Assembly (NCBI RefSeq): GCF_900107965.1
Contig: NZ_FNVU01000019.1
Location: 1-64,000 of the forward strand
DNA: 64,000 nucleotides
Reading direction: 5' to 3'
Source of the DNA: Actinacidiphila yanglinensis
GTDB taxonomy: Bacteria; Actinomycetota; Actinomycetes; Streptomycetales; Streptomycetaceae
The translations under genes were made by a program, and so were the position numbers. Shown here one piece after another: positions 24,249-35,077 of this stretch (the first letter of the stretch is position 1; each line of letters starts with the position of its first letter). The notes under the pieces are model-generated. The model saw nothing but the letters and a program-made list of their open reading frames with translations. It was not told the origin of the DNA and ran no database searches.

Positions 24249-24932
24249 ATGGCCGCCACCCACGTGCTCTTCGTCGAGGACGACGACGTCATCCGCGAGG
24301 CGACGACGCTCGCCCTGGAGCGCGACGGCTTCCAGGTCACCGCCGCCCCCGACGGCGTCTCCGGGCTGGACTCCTTCCGCTCCCGGCAGCCGGACCTCGC
24401 CCTGCTCGACGTGATGGTGCCGGGCCTGGACGGGGTGAGCCTGTGCCGCCGCATCCGCGACGAGTCCACCGTGCCGGTGATCATGGTCTCGGCCCGGGCC
24501 GACGCGATCGACGTCGTGCTCGGCCTGGAGGCGGGGGCCGACGACTACGTCACCAAGCCCTTCGACGGCGCGGTGCTGGTCGCCCGGATCCGCGCGGTGC
24601 TGCGCCGCTTCCGCACCGCCTCCCCCCGCGAGAAGGACGACGGCGGCGCCGTGTTGTCCTTCGGCGACATCGCGATCGACCCCGAGGGCATGGAGGTCAC
24701 CCGGGACGGCCGGCGGCTGGCGCTGACCCCGACGGAGATGCGGCTGCTGCTGGAGTTCGCCGCGGCCCCCGGCACCGTACTGTCCCGCGACCGGCTGCTC
24801 GCCAGGGTCTGGGACTACGCCTGGGGCGGCGACACCCGCGTCGTGGACGTCCACGTGCAGCGGCTGCGGACGAAGATCGGCCAGGACCGGCTGGAGACCG
24901 TCCGCGGCTTCGGCTACAAGCTGAGGGCCTGA
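24249..24932 (+). CDS. cseB: OmpR-type response regulator CseB
   Basis: CseB activates the sigE promoter when phosphorylated by CseC. The 227-residue protein has a receiver domain with acidic pocket VEDDDV and phospho-Asp in LLDVMVPGLDG, the Lys in VTKPFDG, and a C-terminal winged helix (LTPTEMRLLLEFAAAPG, then VVDVHVQRLRTKIG). The ATG at 24249 is chosen over upstream in-frame GTGs inside the cseA end; GGTGGAGG lies about 11 nt upstream. It lies 4 bp after cseA and 1 bp before cseC. Confidence 0.95.
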   Translation: MAATHVLFVEDDDVIREATTLALERDGFQVTAAPDGVSGLDSFRSRQPDLALLDVMVPGLDGVSLCRRIRDESTVPVIMVSARADAIDVVLGLEAGADDYVTKPFDGAVLVARIRAVLRRFRTASPREKDDGGAVLSFGDIAIDPEGMEVTRDGRRLALTPTEMRLLLEFAAAPGTVLSRDRLLARVWDYAWGGDTRVVDVHVQRLRTKIGQDRLETVRGFGYKLRA

Positions 24933-24933
24933 G

Positions 24934-26361
24934 GTGTCCGCGCGCGAGCCGGTCCGGGTCCGTGGCGACGAAGCGGCCGGCGAACCGCCGAGGAGCGCCC
25001 CGGTCCGCACGGCCCGCCCGCCGGTGCGCCGCGTCCTCGTCCCCGCCGGGCTGAGCCGCCTGTGCGCCCGCCCGGTGCGGCGGGCCCGCCGCACCCTCCT
25101 GCGCCACCCGCTGCTGCGCCGGCTGCTCCTGCGCCGCGGTCTGCGCTGGAAGATCAGCGCGGCCATCGCCGCGGTCTCCGCCCTCGTCGTCCTCGCGCTC
25201 AGCCTCGTCGTGCACAACGCCGCCCGGGTCAGCATGATCAACTCCACCCGGGACGTGCAGGACGAGCGCATCCAGTCGGCGCTGCGGATCTACGAGACCA
25301 CCGGCCGGCTGGTGTTCTACGCCCGGCTCGACGACCCCGGCCTGCCCCCGGCGCTCAAGAGCTACGCCGCCAAGGGGCAGCGCGCCACGTACGTCGACGA
25401 CGACCACCGTGGCGCGCCCACGGTCTGGGCCGAGACACCCGCCGGCGGGCACCATGTGATGTCGCTCAAGAGCGCGTTCAGCGACCGCTATTCGGTGCTG
25501 GTCGACCTCGACCAGGCGCTGATCGCCGGTTCCCTCGCGGTGGTGGTCGGCGGCACCGCGATCGGCGTGCTGATCGGCGGCCGGATGTCGCGCCGGCTGC
25601 GCCAGGCGGCCGTGGCGGCGCGCAAGGTCGCCGACGGTGACACCCAGGTGCGGGTGCGCGAGGCGATCGGCGGGCGCCGGGTCCGCGACGAGACCGACGA
25701 ACTCGCCCGCGCGGTCGACGGCATGGCCGACGCGCTCCAGCTCAGGCTGGAGGCGGAGCGCCGGGTCACCGCGGACATCGCCCACGAACTGCGGACGCCG
25801 GTCACCGGTCTGGTCACCGCCGCGGAACTGCTGCCGCCCGGCCGCCCCGCCGAACTCGTCCGGGACCGCGTGCACGCGCTGCGCACCCTGGTCGAGGACG
25901 TGCTCGAAGTGGCCCGGCTGGACGGCGCGGCCGAGCATCCCGAACTCCAGGAGATCGCGCTCGGCGAGTTCGTCCGCCGCCGGGTGCCCGTGCTCGCGCC
26001 CGGCGCCAGGGTGCTCGTCGCCGAGGACGCCGTCATCCAGACCGACCCGCGCCGGCTGGAGCGGGTGCTCGGGAATCTGCTGGCGAACGCGCTGCGGCAC
26101 GGCGCCCCCGAGGTCGAGGTACTGGTCGACGGCGCGTTCGTACGGGTCCGCGACCACGGTCCGGGGTTCCCGGCGGACATCCTCCGGGAGGGGCCCAGCC
26201 GGTTCCGGACCGGCCGCACGGACCGTTCCGGCGGCGGGCACGGGCTGGGTCTCACCATCGCGGTGGGCCAGACCCGCGTGCTCGGCGCACGCCTCACGTT
26301 CCGCAACGCGGCTACGGCTGACGGGGGCGGGGCGATCGCTCAGCTCCTGTTGCCGCGCTGA
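24934..26361 (+). CDS. cseC: Sensor histidine kinase CseC
   Basis: This membrane kinase senses cell-wall damage and phosphorylates CseB. The 475-residue protein has an unusually long, Arg/Pro-rich cytoplasmic N-terminus of about 70 residues. Two transmembrane helices (about 75-97 and 190-212) flank a roughly 95-residue extracellular sensor, followed by HAMP, the H-box (DIAHELRTPVTGL), N-box (NLLANALRHGAP) and G-boxes (DHGPGFP, GHGLGLTI). The GTG start follows the cseB TGA by 1 bp with GAGG too close to work alone, so translational coupling is likely. Confidence 0.95.
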   Translation: MSAREPVRVRGDEAAGEPPRSAPVRTARPPVRRVLVPAGLSRLCARPVRRARRTLLRHPLLRRLLLRRGLRWKISAAIAAVSALVVLALSLVVHNAARVSMINSTRDVQDERIQSALRIYETTGRLVFYARLDDPGLPPALKSYAAKGQRATYVDDDHRGAPTVWAETPAGGHHVMSLKSAFSDRYSVLVDLDQALIAGSLAVVVGGTAIGVLIGGRMSRRLRQAAVAARKVADGDTQVRVREAIGGRRVRDETDELARAVDGMADALQLRLEAERRVTADIAHELRTPVTGLVTAAELLPPGRPAELVRDRVHALRTLVEDVLEVARLDGAAEHPELQEIALGEFVRRRVPVLAPGARVLVAEDAVIQTDPRRLERVLGNLLANALRHGAPEVEVLVDGAFVRVRDHGPGFPADILREGPSRFRTGRTDRSGGGHGLGLTIAVGQTRVLGARLTFRNAATADGGGAIAQLLLPR

Positions 26362-26434
26362 CCCGCCCGGGTGCCCGGTTCTCCGGGTGAGGGACCAAGG
26401 CTGTGCGGGGGCCTTTCGGGGCGGGTGGGGGCGG

Positions 26435-28012
26435 TCAGATGGATTCGGGGAGGGGGGTGGCGTCCTCGGGCTCGGGGGTTGCGCCGCGGAGGGGCGTTTC
26501 GATGACGAAGAGGGCCGCGAGGAAGCCGAGGATGCTGACCGCGGCGCCCCAGAGGAAGACCTGGTGGGTACCGGCGGCCACCGCGTGGAAGTACGCGTCC
26601 TTCACCGGCGCCGGCAGGTGCGCGATCGTCTTCGGGTCGAGCTGGGCGCCGGTGCCGATCGCGGCGGAGCCCTTCGCGCCGAGGCGTGCGGCCATCTCGT
26701 GCTGCACGCGGTGCGAGAAGAGGGCGCCGAAGAGGGAGACCCCGAAGGACCCGCCGATCGTGCGGAAGAGCGTCGCGGAGGAGGAGCCGACACCGATGTC
26801 CCGCATCTCCACGCTGTTCTGCGCGACCAGCATGGTGATCTGCATGATGAAGCCCATCCCGGCGCCGAGCACGGCCATGTAGAGGCCGGAGGTGGTGCGG
26901 GAGGTGTGCACGTCCATCATCGACAGCAGGAAGAGCCCGATGGTGATCAGCACCCCGCCGACGATCGGGAAGACCTTGTAGCGGCCGGTGCTGGTGGTGA
27001 GGCGCCCCGCGACCATCGACACGATCATCATCGCGAGGAGCATCGGCAGCAGGAGCAGCCCGGAGTTGGTCGCGGAGGCACCCTGCACGCTCTGCTGGTA
27101 CAGCGGCAGGAAGGTGATCGCGCCGAACATGGTGAAGCCGACCAGGAAGCCGACCACCGAGATCAGCGAGAAGTTCCGGCTGCGGAAGATGCGCAGCGGC
27201 AGCACCGGCTCGGCGACGCGGGTCTCGACGAGCACGAAGCCGGCCAGCGCGGCCAGGCCGAGCAGCAGCAGGCCGATGATCTGCACGGAGCCCCAGGCGT
27301 ACTGCGTGCCGCCCCAGGTGGTGAGCAGCACCAGCGAGGTGATGGCGACGGTGAGCAGCCCCGCGCCGTAGTAGTCGATCCGGGTCGCCCCGTCGGGCTT
27401 CTTCTTCGGCAGGTGCAGCACGACCGTGATCACCGCCAGCGCGACCGCGCCGATCGGCAGGTTGATGTAGAAGCTCCAGCGCCAGCCCCAGTTGTCGGTG
27501 ATCGTCCCGCCGACCAGCGGGCCGCCGATCATGGCCACGGCCATCACGCCGGCGATCATGCCCTGGTACTTGCCGCGCTCGCGGGGCGGGATCAGCTCGC
27601 CGATGATCGCCATCACGCCGACCATCAGGCCGCCGGCGCCCAGGCCCTGTACGGCCCGGAAGGTGATGAGCTGGTCCATCGACCGGGACATGCCGGACAG
27701 CGCCGAGCCGGCCAGGAACAGCACGATCGAGGTGAGGAAGACTCCCTTGCGGCCGTACATGTCGCCGAGCTTGCCCCAGATGGGGGTGGAGGCGGCGGTG
27801 GCCAGGGTGTAGGCGGTGACCACCCACGACAGGTGGTTCAGGCCGCCCAGCTCGCCGACGATGGTGGGCATCGCGGTGCCCACGATCATGTTGTCGAGCA
27901 TCGCCAGCAGCATGGCCAGCAGCAGGCCGGCCATCACCACCCGCACGCTGCGCTGGCGCGGTTCCGCGGCAGCGGGAGGTGTCTCGCTGCGGGCCGTCCC
28001 GGTCTGTGCCAT
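26435..28012 (-). CDS. EmrB/QacA-type MFS drug exporter (DHA2, 14 TM)
   Basis: The 525-residue protein is a proton-driven multidrug antiporter. It begins LLLAMLLAMLDNMIVGTAMPTI, the DHA2 motif in TM1, has motif A GKLGDMYGRKGVFL after TM2, and the motif C region with GGPLVGGTITDNWGWRW. About 14 hydrophobic segments are visible and there are no fused domains. The Shine-Dalgarno AAGGA lies 11 nt before the ATG. It is divergent from a TetR gene across a 209-bp gap with a large inverted repeat, the usual repressor-exporter pairing. Drug range unknown. Confidence 0.94.
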   Translation of the reverse strand: MAQTGTARSETPPAAAEPRQRSVRVVMAGLLLAMLLAMLDNMIVGTAMPTIVGELGGLNHLSWVVTAYTLATAASTPIWGKLGDMYGRKGVFLTSIVLFLAGSALSGMSRSMDQLITFRAVQGLGAGGLMVGVMAIIGELIPPRERGKYQGMIAGVMAVAMIGGPLVGGTITDNWGWRWSFYINLPIGAVALAVITVVLHLPKKKPDGATRIDYYGAGLLTVAITSLVLLTTWGGTQYAWGSVQIIGLLLLGLAALAGFVLVETRVAEPVLPLRIFRSRNFSLISVVGFLVGFTMFGAITFLPLYQQSVQGASATNSGLLLLPMLLAMMIVSMVAGRLTTSTGRYKVFPIVGGVLITIGLFLLSMMDVHTSRTTSGLYMAVLGAGMGFIMQITMLVAQNSVEMRDIGVGSSSATLFRTIGGSFGVSLFGALFSHRVQHEMAARLGAKGSAAIGTGAQLDPKTIAHLPAPVKDAYFHAVAAGTHQVFLWGAAVSILGFLAALFVIETPLRGATPEPEDATPLPESI

Positions 28013-28059
28013 GGCTGGCGGTCCTTCCCCCGAAGGAGGGGCGGCACGGCTCGCAGGAG

Positions 28060-28127
28060 CTTACTTGCCGCCCGGCTAGTTGTCCTGAAGGGAAGGTAGG
28101 GCCGTAACTAGCCGGGCGTCAAGTAAG
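28060..28127. promoter_or_regulatory. 22-bp inverted repeat operator between MFS exporter and TetR genes
   Basis: Arms 28060-28081 and 28106-28127 are complementary at 21 of 22 positions, separated by 24 nt. Each arm is itself a weak dyad (CTTACTTG at one end, CTAGTT at the other). This suggests two TetR-dimer sites in opposite orientation controlling the divergent promoters. Confidence 0.75.
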
Positions 28128-28221
28128 TGCGTAAAGTCGTGGTGGGGCCGTACTTTGAGTACGCCCGTCACGCCGTGGCCCACCCGAGGTCACGCGTAGT
28201 GCAGCAGGAGAGCGACCCGCC

Positions 28222-28806
28222 ATGGCCACACCGCACCACGCACGGCGCAGCGACACGCGCAGCCGCATCCAGGACGTCGCACTCAAGCTCTTCGCGGAGC
28301 AGGGGTACGAGAAGACGTCGCTGCGCGAGATCGCCGAACGCCTCGATGTCACCAAGGCCGCGCTGTACTACCACTTCAAGACCAAGGAGGACCTGCTCCT
28401 CAGCATCTCCGAGGACCTCTCGGCCCCGGTCGACGAGCTGATCGCCTGGGCCCAGGGCCAGCCGCGCACGCTGGCCACCAAGCAGGAGGTGCTGCGCCGG
28501 TACAGCGACGCGCTGTGGGGCGCCACCGACCTGTTCCGGTTCTTCCAGGAGAACCAGGCCACGGTGCGCGACCTGGCCATCGGCGAGTCCTTCCGGGAGC
28601 GGATCACCGCGCTCAGCGAGCTGCTGAAGGAACCGGACTCCTCGATGACCGCGCAGGTGCGCTCGCTGACCGCGCTCTTCGCGATGCACGCGGGCATGCA
28701 CGCCACCCAGAACGTCGAGGGCGACCCCGAGGAGAAGCGCGCAGCCGTCCTCGAGGTCGCCCTGGACCTGCTCGCCCAGGCGGACGCCGACCTCGTCACG
28801 AACTGA
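28222..28806 (+). CDS. TetR family repressor of the MFS exporter
   Basis: The 194-residue regulator has an N-terminal HTH (LREIAERLDVTKAALYYHFKTKEDLL, residues about 32-57) and a C-terminal helical ligand domain. The tail includes EEKRAAVLEVALDLLAQA. It starts at an ATG 22 nt after an AGGAGAGCGACC run that supplies a partial Shine-Dalgarno. The divergent DHA2 exporter and the inverted repeat between them indicate drug-inducible autorepression. It converges with the M23 peptidase gene, sharing a terminator. Confidence 0.94.
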   Translation: MATPHHARRSDTRSRIQDVALKLFAEQGYEKTSLREIAERLDVTKAALYYHFKTKEDLLLSISEDLSAPVDELIAWAQGQPRTLATKQEVLRRYSDALWGATDLFRFFQENQATVRDLAIGESFRERITALSELLKEPDSSMTAQVRSLTALFAMHAGMHATQNVEGDPEEKRAAVLEVALDLLAQADADLVTN

Positions 28807-28822
28807 GGCCGGCCGCCGGGGC

Positions 28823-28843
28823 GGGACCCGATGGCCGGGTCCC
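28823..28843. terminator. Terminator between TetR and M23 peptidase genes
   Basis: A perfect 8-bp stem (28823-28830 with 28836-28843) with a 5-nt loop lies between the convergent stops. Confidence 0.6.
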
Positions 28844-28865
28844 TTGATCGGGTGTCGTCGCCGCC

Positions 28866-29621
28866 TTACGGGTTGACGCCGTGGGCGCGCAGGAAGTGCA
28901 GCGGCTCGACCGAGGAGCCGTAGTACGGCGTGGTCCGGACCTCGAAGTGCAGGTGCGGGCCGGTCGAGTTGCCGGTGGAGCCGGACAGGCCGATCTTCTC
29001 GGCGGTGTTCACGTGCTCGCCGACGTGCACGCCTATGTGCGACAGGTGCCCGTACTGCGTGTACAGGTGCGAGCCGTTCTTGATCACGATGTTGTTGCCG
29101 TAGGCGCCACCCCAGCCGGCCGTCACGACGGTGCCGCCGTGCGCGGCGCGGACGGTGGTGCCGCTGTTGACGACGAAGTCCTGGCCGGAGTGCTTGTGGA
29201 TCCAGTGCGGGCCGGCCTGCGCGTATCCCGCGCCCAGCTTGTAGCCGGTGGTGGGGGTGACCCACGACGCGTGGAGCGCCTTGCGGTGGGCGGCGGCCTT
29301 GGCCTTCGCCTTCTTCTTCGCGGCCGCCTCGGCCTTCGCCTTGGCCGCCTTGGCCTTCGCGTCGGCCGCGGCCTTCGCCTCGGCCTTGGCCGCGGCGGTC
29401 TGCTGGCCGACCGCCTGCGCGTGCACGGCGTCGGAGACGCTGGCGACCGTCCGGGCCGACATGAAGCCCGCGGCGTCCTGGGAGGAGGAGTGCGACGTGG
29501 CGGCGAACGCCGCCGTAGAGCCCAGGGCGAGCGCCGCCACCAGACCGGCGCCCACTACGGCGACCCGGCCGCGGGTGACGGTCTTCGGGGTGCGGTTCTG
29601 CGTCGTGGAGTTCTTGCGCAT
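28866..29621 (-). CDS. Secreted M23 family metalloendopeptidase
   Basis: This secreted LytM-type enzyme probably cuts peptidoglycan cross-bridges. The 251-residue protein has a signal peptide (VAVVGAGLVAALALGSTAAFA, about residues 20-40) and an Ala/Lys-rich coiled-coil region around residues 77-115. The catalytic domain has the zinc ligands in HSGQDF and GPHLHFEV. Length and layout match actinobacterial cell-wall hydrolases next to clpC. It could be a SigE target given the neighbourhood, but I saw no clear SigE promoter. Confidence 0.93.
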   Translation of the reverse strand: MRKNSTTQNRTPKTVTRGRVAVVGAGLVAALALGSTAAFAATSHSSSQDAAGFMSARTVASVSDAVHAQAVGQQTAAAKAEAKAAADAKAKAAKAKAEAAAKKKAKAKAAAHRKALHASWVTPTTGYKLGAGYAQAGPHWIHKHSGQDFVVNSGTTVRAAHGGTVVTAGWGGAYGNNIVIKNGSHLYTQYGHLSHIGVHVGEHVNTAEKIGLSGSTGNSTGPHLHFEVRTTPYYGSSVEPLHFLRAHGVNP

Positions 29622-29929
29622 GAAGAAATGACCTCACTGGATGGGGGAGCGGCGAATCCGGCAGCGGTTCGTCGCGAATCCTTGGTAACCCGACATTCCG
29701 GACGCTGACAAGGACCCCCGTTACTACGATCATTCGTAGGTGGAAAAGTATGTTCTGTCCGAATTGCCCGAACCTGCATACCCGGGCGCCCACCCCCGCG
29801 GGCCGCCCACTATTTCCGTTAGTAAGTGGTCCACGTCACGTGGGACACCTCACCGGCACTACCGTGGGGACGGCTTTCTGCGAGTGCTTCCCGGGCCCGC
29901 CGGCCCGGGCCGAAAAGGGGGGCGGAACC
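29622..29929. promoter_or_regulatory. Divergent control region of the M23 and trypco2 genes
   Basis: Two clean dyads are present: CTACGA-TCAT-TCGTAG (29724-29739) and CCACGT-C-ACGTGG (29831-29843). A possible minus-strand promoter (TTGTCA then TACCAA after 18 nt) lies between 29685 and 29715. I looked for a c-di-AMP riboswitch because of disA and the hydrolase, but the conserved ydaO core is absent. Confidence 0.4.
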
Positions 29930-30277
29930 ATGACCGCACAGGACGAACCCGTGCAGGCAGTGACCGGCATGGAACTGGCCGACGCCGTCGAGGCGGTCCG
30001 GGCCGGGCTCATGGAGGGCGCGGTACGCGGCACCGGCGCCGAGGTCCGCTTCGAGGTCGGCGAGATCCACATGGAGTTCACCGTGGAGTTGCAGCGCACC
30101 AGGACCGGCCGCGGCGGCGTCAAGGCGTGGGTCGTCGAGGCCGGCGCGGAGGCCTCCCGCGCCACCAGCACGACCCACACCGTCTCCCTGACCCTTCAGC
30201 CCAGGACCGCGACCGGTGGCCACCTCCTGATCGGCGCCCCCCGCGGAGATGACTCGAGCGTGCGCTACGAGGGCTGA
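29930..30277 (+). CDS. Trypsin-co-occurring (trypco2-like) domain protein
   Basis: The 115-residue protein matches what I recall of the trypco2 domain: an N-terminal helix with LADAVEAVRAGLMEGAVRG, then strands EVRFEVGEIHMEFTVEL and KAWVVEAGAEASR, ending in a beta strand with VSLTLQPR. These small proteins occur next to trypsin-like peptidases in conflict or signalling modules, but no such peptidase is adjacent. The ATG follows a GGGG-rich Shine-Dalgarno. The frame is open back to an ATG at 29750 (AGGTGG upstream), which would add a CxxC segment (MFCPNCPN). Confidence 0.75.
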   Translation: MTAQDEPVQAVTGMELADAVEAVRAGLMEGAVRGTGAEVRFEVGEIHMEFTVELQRTRTGRGGVKAWVVEAGAEASRATSTTHTVSLTLQPRTATGGHLLIGAPRGDDSSVRYEG

Positions 30278-30539
30278 CCGCGCCGTGCCCGCCGCCTCCC
30301 CGCAGCCTTCCTCCCCCTCCCCTGCCGCCGGGCCCCGCCCTGCGGCTTGAGTCGCCTGGCAGCGTGCACCAGCCGATCCGGTCGCTCGATCCGGCCCCAT
30401 TCGCGGCACTCACTCGCCTCACCGAACCGGTGACCAGTGGCAGGCAGGCCGCGGATGTCCAGAACGCCGATGCCCTCGCGTCCCGCGTCACCGTCGACAT
30501 TCGCCCCCGCCGCCGGACATGACCTCGCGCACGAAAAGA
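30278..30539. other. Gap between trypco2 gene and clpC terminator
   Basis: I see no gene, RNA or notable repeat here beyond ordinary GC-rich sequence. Confidence 0.4.
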
Positions 30540-30576
30540 CCCGGCCCCGGCTCCCCTTACGGGGGCCGGGGCCGGG
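30540..30576 (-). terminator. Rho-independent terminator of clpC
   Basis: A perfect 12-bp stem (30540-30551 with 30565-30576) is followed on the minus strand by TCTTTTCG. It is one of the few terminators in the window with a T-rich tail. Confidence 0.88.
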
Positions 30577-30603
30577 TGGGCTCCGCTCAGGCCGAGCGCA
30601 GCG

Positions 30604-33123
<2,520 letters not shown>

Positions 33124-33325
33124 CGTTAATCGCTCCTCAGAGCGGTCGGGCAGTGAGGGGTCGGTCCCCTCCCTGTCCTTCCGCATGCTAGTCCCGCACA
33201 GCGGCGCCGCTCACGAATCACCCCCGCTCTCGCGAGGAAAGCCGCGCAACCGGCTGACGTCACTCCCACAACCTCGATGGTGCGAGACGATGTTCCCGCA
33301 GGCCAGGCGAATGCCCCCTTAATCA

Positions 33326-33342
33326 GTACGCCCGTGGCGAAC
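33326..33342 (-). promoter_or_regulatory. Candidate ClgR activator box upstream of clpC
   Basis: On the minus strand the site reads GTTCGC-N5-GCGTAC, matching the CGC-N5-GCG core of the ClgR motif found before clpP1, lon and clpC in actinobacteria. It sits about 203 bp before the clpC start. A GATTAA -10-like element follows it. Confidence 0.6.
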
Positions 33343-33522
33343 GCCCGCCCCGCCTGCTCGAACACCAGCCCTTCTCACTAGGTACTTCTTACCCTCGGTG
33401 GCCGTTAATCCACCCGATGCGGGCACCCGGCTGTGCGCTACGGGCGAACACCCGCGCGCGTCGTCCCGGCGCTTCCGCCCCGCCGGCCGGTCCGGAACCG
33501 CCCCCGCCCTGATCACCGCGCG

Positions 33523-33545
33523 TACGTGCCACCGGACGGCACGTA
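33523..33545. promoter_or_regulatory. 8-bp inverted repeat upstream of the SCO3374-like gene
   Basis: TACGTGCC (33523-33530), a 7-nt spacer and GGCACGTA (33538-33545) form a perfect dyad 30 bp before the ATG at 33576. It is a likely operator or promoter-proximal binding site. Confidence 0.55.
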
Positions 33546-33575
33546 ACCACGATACGGCGCCGGCGTTGACACGGC

Positions 33576-34160
33576 ATGGGCTGGTACGAGCACGAGCTGG
33601 AGTGGCCGCTGGCCGGCGGTCCGCCCCCGGCACTGGTCACGGGGGTGCGGTTCGACGCGCTCGATGTGCCGGCGGAGGCGGGCTTCGCGATGCTGAGCCG
33701 CTTCTGCCGCCCGGGGCAGCTCGGGCCGGTCGCGCTGGACGGTCACCGCGTCCGGCTGCTGGTCGCCGCCGGGACGGCGGAGGAGCTGCCCGGGCTGCTG
33801 GAGTGGCTGGAGTGGGACGGGATCGGGCTGGACCTCGCCGCGCTGGGCACCGGGCAGAGCCTGCGGGCCCCCGCGCACCCCGAGTGGGGCCGCAGGGAGG
33901 CCGCGTACGACCGATCCGCACCGGTGTGGCTGCGGCCCCCTCGGCCGGGGATCGACGTGGAGTCGACCGTGCCCGCGCTGCGCATCACGCCGGAGACCGA
34001 CGGGCCCCAGGGCACCGTGGGCCTCACCACGCTGGTGGCGGCACTGGCGACCGCCTGCCACCGCGTCACGCTGCGGGCGCGCTGCCCCGATCAGCCGTGG
34101 GCCTTCTCGTACGCCTCGCGGATGGTCGCGGGGACACGGCCGCGGTCGTTGACCTCGTAG
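33576..34160 (+). CDS. SCO3374-like protein of unknown function
   Basis: The 194-residue protein starts MGWYEHELEWPLAGG and resembles the conserved Streptomyces protein found between clpC and lsr2. That family is distantly like bifunctional primase-polymerase N-terminal domains, with motifs WLEWDGIGLDLAALG and AAYDRSAPVWLRP. No catalytic triad can be confirmed. There is no clear Shine-Dalgarno. Its 3' end overlaps lsr2 on the opposite strand by 70 bp, which is unusual and gives the two messages complementary 3' ends. Confidence 0.8.
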   Translation: MGWYEHELEWPLAGGPPPALVTGVRFDALDVPAEAGFAMLSRFCRPGQLGPVALDGHRVRLLVAAGTAEELPGLLEWLEWDGIGLDLAALGTGQSLRAPAHPEWGRREAAYDRSAPVWLRPPRPGIDVESTVPALRITPETDGPQGTVGLTTLVAALATACHRVTLRARCPDQPWAFSYASRMVAGTRPRSLTS

Positions 34161-34429
34161 CCCTTCTCCTTGGCCCACGCGCGGATCTTGGCGGTGTCCT
34201 GACCGGAGCCGCCGGCAGCCCGCACGGCCTTGGTGCGCCCGCGTCCGGCACGACCACCGGTGCGGCGGCCACTGTCCGTGTACGGGTTGAGCAGCCCGCG
34301 CAGCTTGTCGGCATTCTCCGTCGTGAGGTCGATCTCGTACGTCACTCCGTCGAGTGCGAACGTCACGGTCTCGTCGGCCTCGCCACCGTCGAGGTCGTCC
34401 ACAAGAAGGACCTGAACCTTCTGTGCCAC
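34091..34429 (-). CDS. lsr2: Lsr2 nucleoid-associated xenogeneic silencer
   Basis: Lsr2 coats AT-rich DNA and silences acquired genes, many of them antibiotic clusters. The 112-residue protein has the N-terminal oligomerisation domain (VQVLLVDDLDGGEADETV, TYEIDLTTENADKLRGLL) and the C-terminal DNA-binding domain ending KEKGYEVNDRGRVPATI with the AT-hook-like RGR. The GTG start at 34429 (VAQKVQ) has AAGGGA upstream and matches family length; the frame runs on but without a start context. It overlaps the end of the convergent gene by 70 bp. Confidence 0.96.
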   Translation of the reverse strand: MAQKVQVLLVDDLDGGEADETVTFALDGVTYEIDLTTENADKLRGLLNPYTDSGRRTGGRAGRGRTKAVRAAGGSGQDTAKIRAWAKEKGYEVNDRGRVPATIREAYEKAHG

Positions 34430-34549
34430 CGGCTTCCCTTTCATCGAAAACGGATTAACGGTAAAAGCAAAGCGCCTTTCACCGGAAAACACAAACCCCT
34501 TGCGCGAAGTGGCACCCCCGATGCCCGCGCGATCCGGACATACCGGTCC

Positions 34550-35068
34550 TCAAAGTTGCAGCAGCATCCGACTGTTACCCAAGGTGTTGGGTTTCACGCG
34601 CTCCAGGTCGAGGAACTCGGCGACGCCCTCGTCATTGGAACGCAGCAGCTCGCCGAAGACATCGCCGTCCACCGGGGTCTCGCCGATCTCCACGAACCCG
34701 TGCCGGGCGAAGAAGTCGACTTCGAAGGTGAGGCAGAAAATACGCCTGACGCCGAGCCAGCCCGCGGTGTGCAGCAACTTCGCCAGCAACTGGTGCCCGA
34801 CGCCGGCCCCGCGCAGTGAACGGTGCACGGCGAGCGTCCTGACCTCGGCCAGGTCCTCCCACATGACGTGCAGCGCGCCGCAGGCGACCACATCCGCGTC
34901 CTCGTCGCGTTCGGCGACCCAGAACTCCTGGATGTCCTCATAAAGGGTCACGGTGGCCTTGTCCAGGAGGATGCCGTCCCTGGCATAGGAGTCCAGCAGG
35001 AGCCGCAGAGCGGGGACATCGCCGGTACGGGCGCGGCGGATGGTCACGTCATTCGACATCAGGGGCAT
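34550..35068 (-). CDS. GNAT acetyltransferase, ArgA-like amino-acid N-acetyltransferase
   Basis: The 172-residue GNAT protein has beta-strand VTIRRARTGDVPALRLLLDSY, the acetyl-CoA loop LRGAGVGHQLLAKLL and a late FEVDFFARHGFVEI. It resembles the stand-alone ArgA type of actinobacteria (such as Rv2747), which acetylates glutamate or glutamine for arginine synthesis. An in-frame ATG at 35059 is an alternative start. It begins 9 bp after a BlaI-type gene, so the two form an operon. Confidence 0.88.
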   Translation of the reverse strand: MPLMSNDVTIRRARTGDVPALRLLLDSYARDGILLDKATVTLYEDIQEFWVAERDEDADVVACGALHVMWEDLAEVRTLAVHRSLRGAGVGHQLLAKLLHTAGWLGVRRIFCLTFEVDFFARHGFVEIGETPVDGDVFGELLRSNDEGVAEFLDLERVKPNTLGNSRMLLQL

Positions 35069-35077
35069 GCCCGGACG

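Noticed and set aside
29622..29760. c-di-AMP (ydaO) riboswitch upstream of the M23 peptidase
   Set aside because: Cell-wall hydrolases in actinobacteria can carry it, but the conserved core blocks are absent on the minus strand here.
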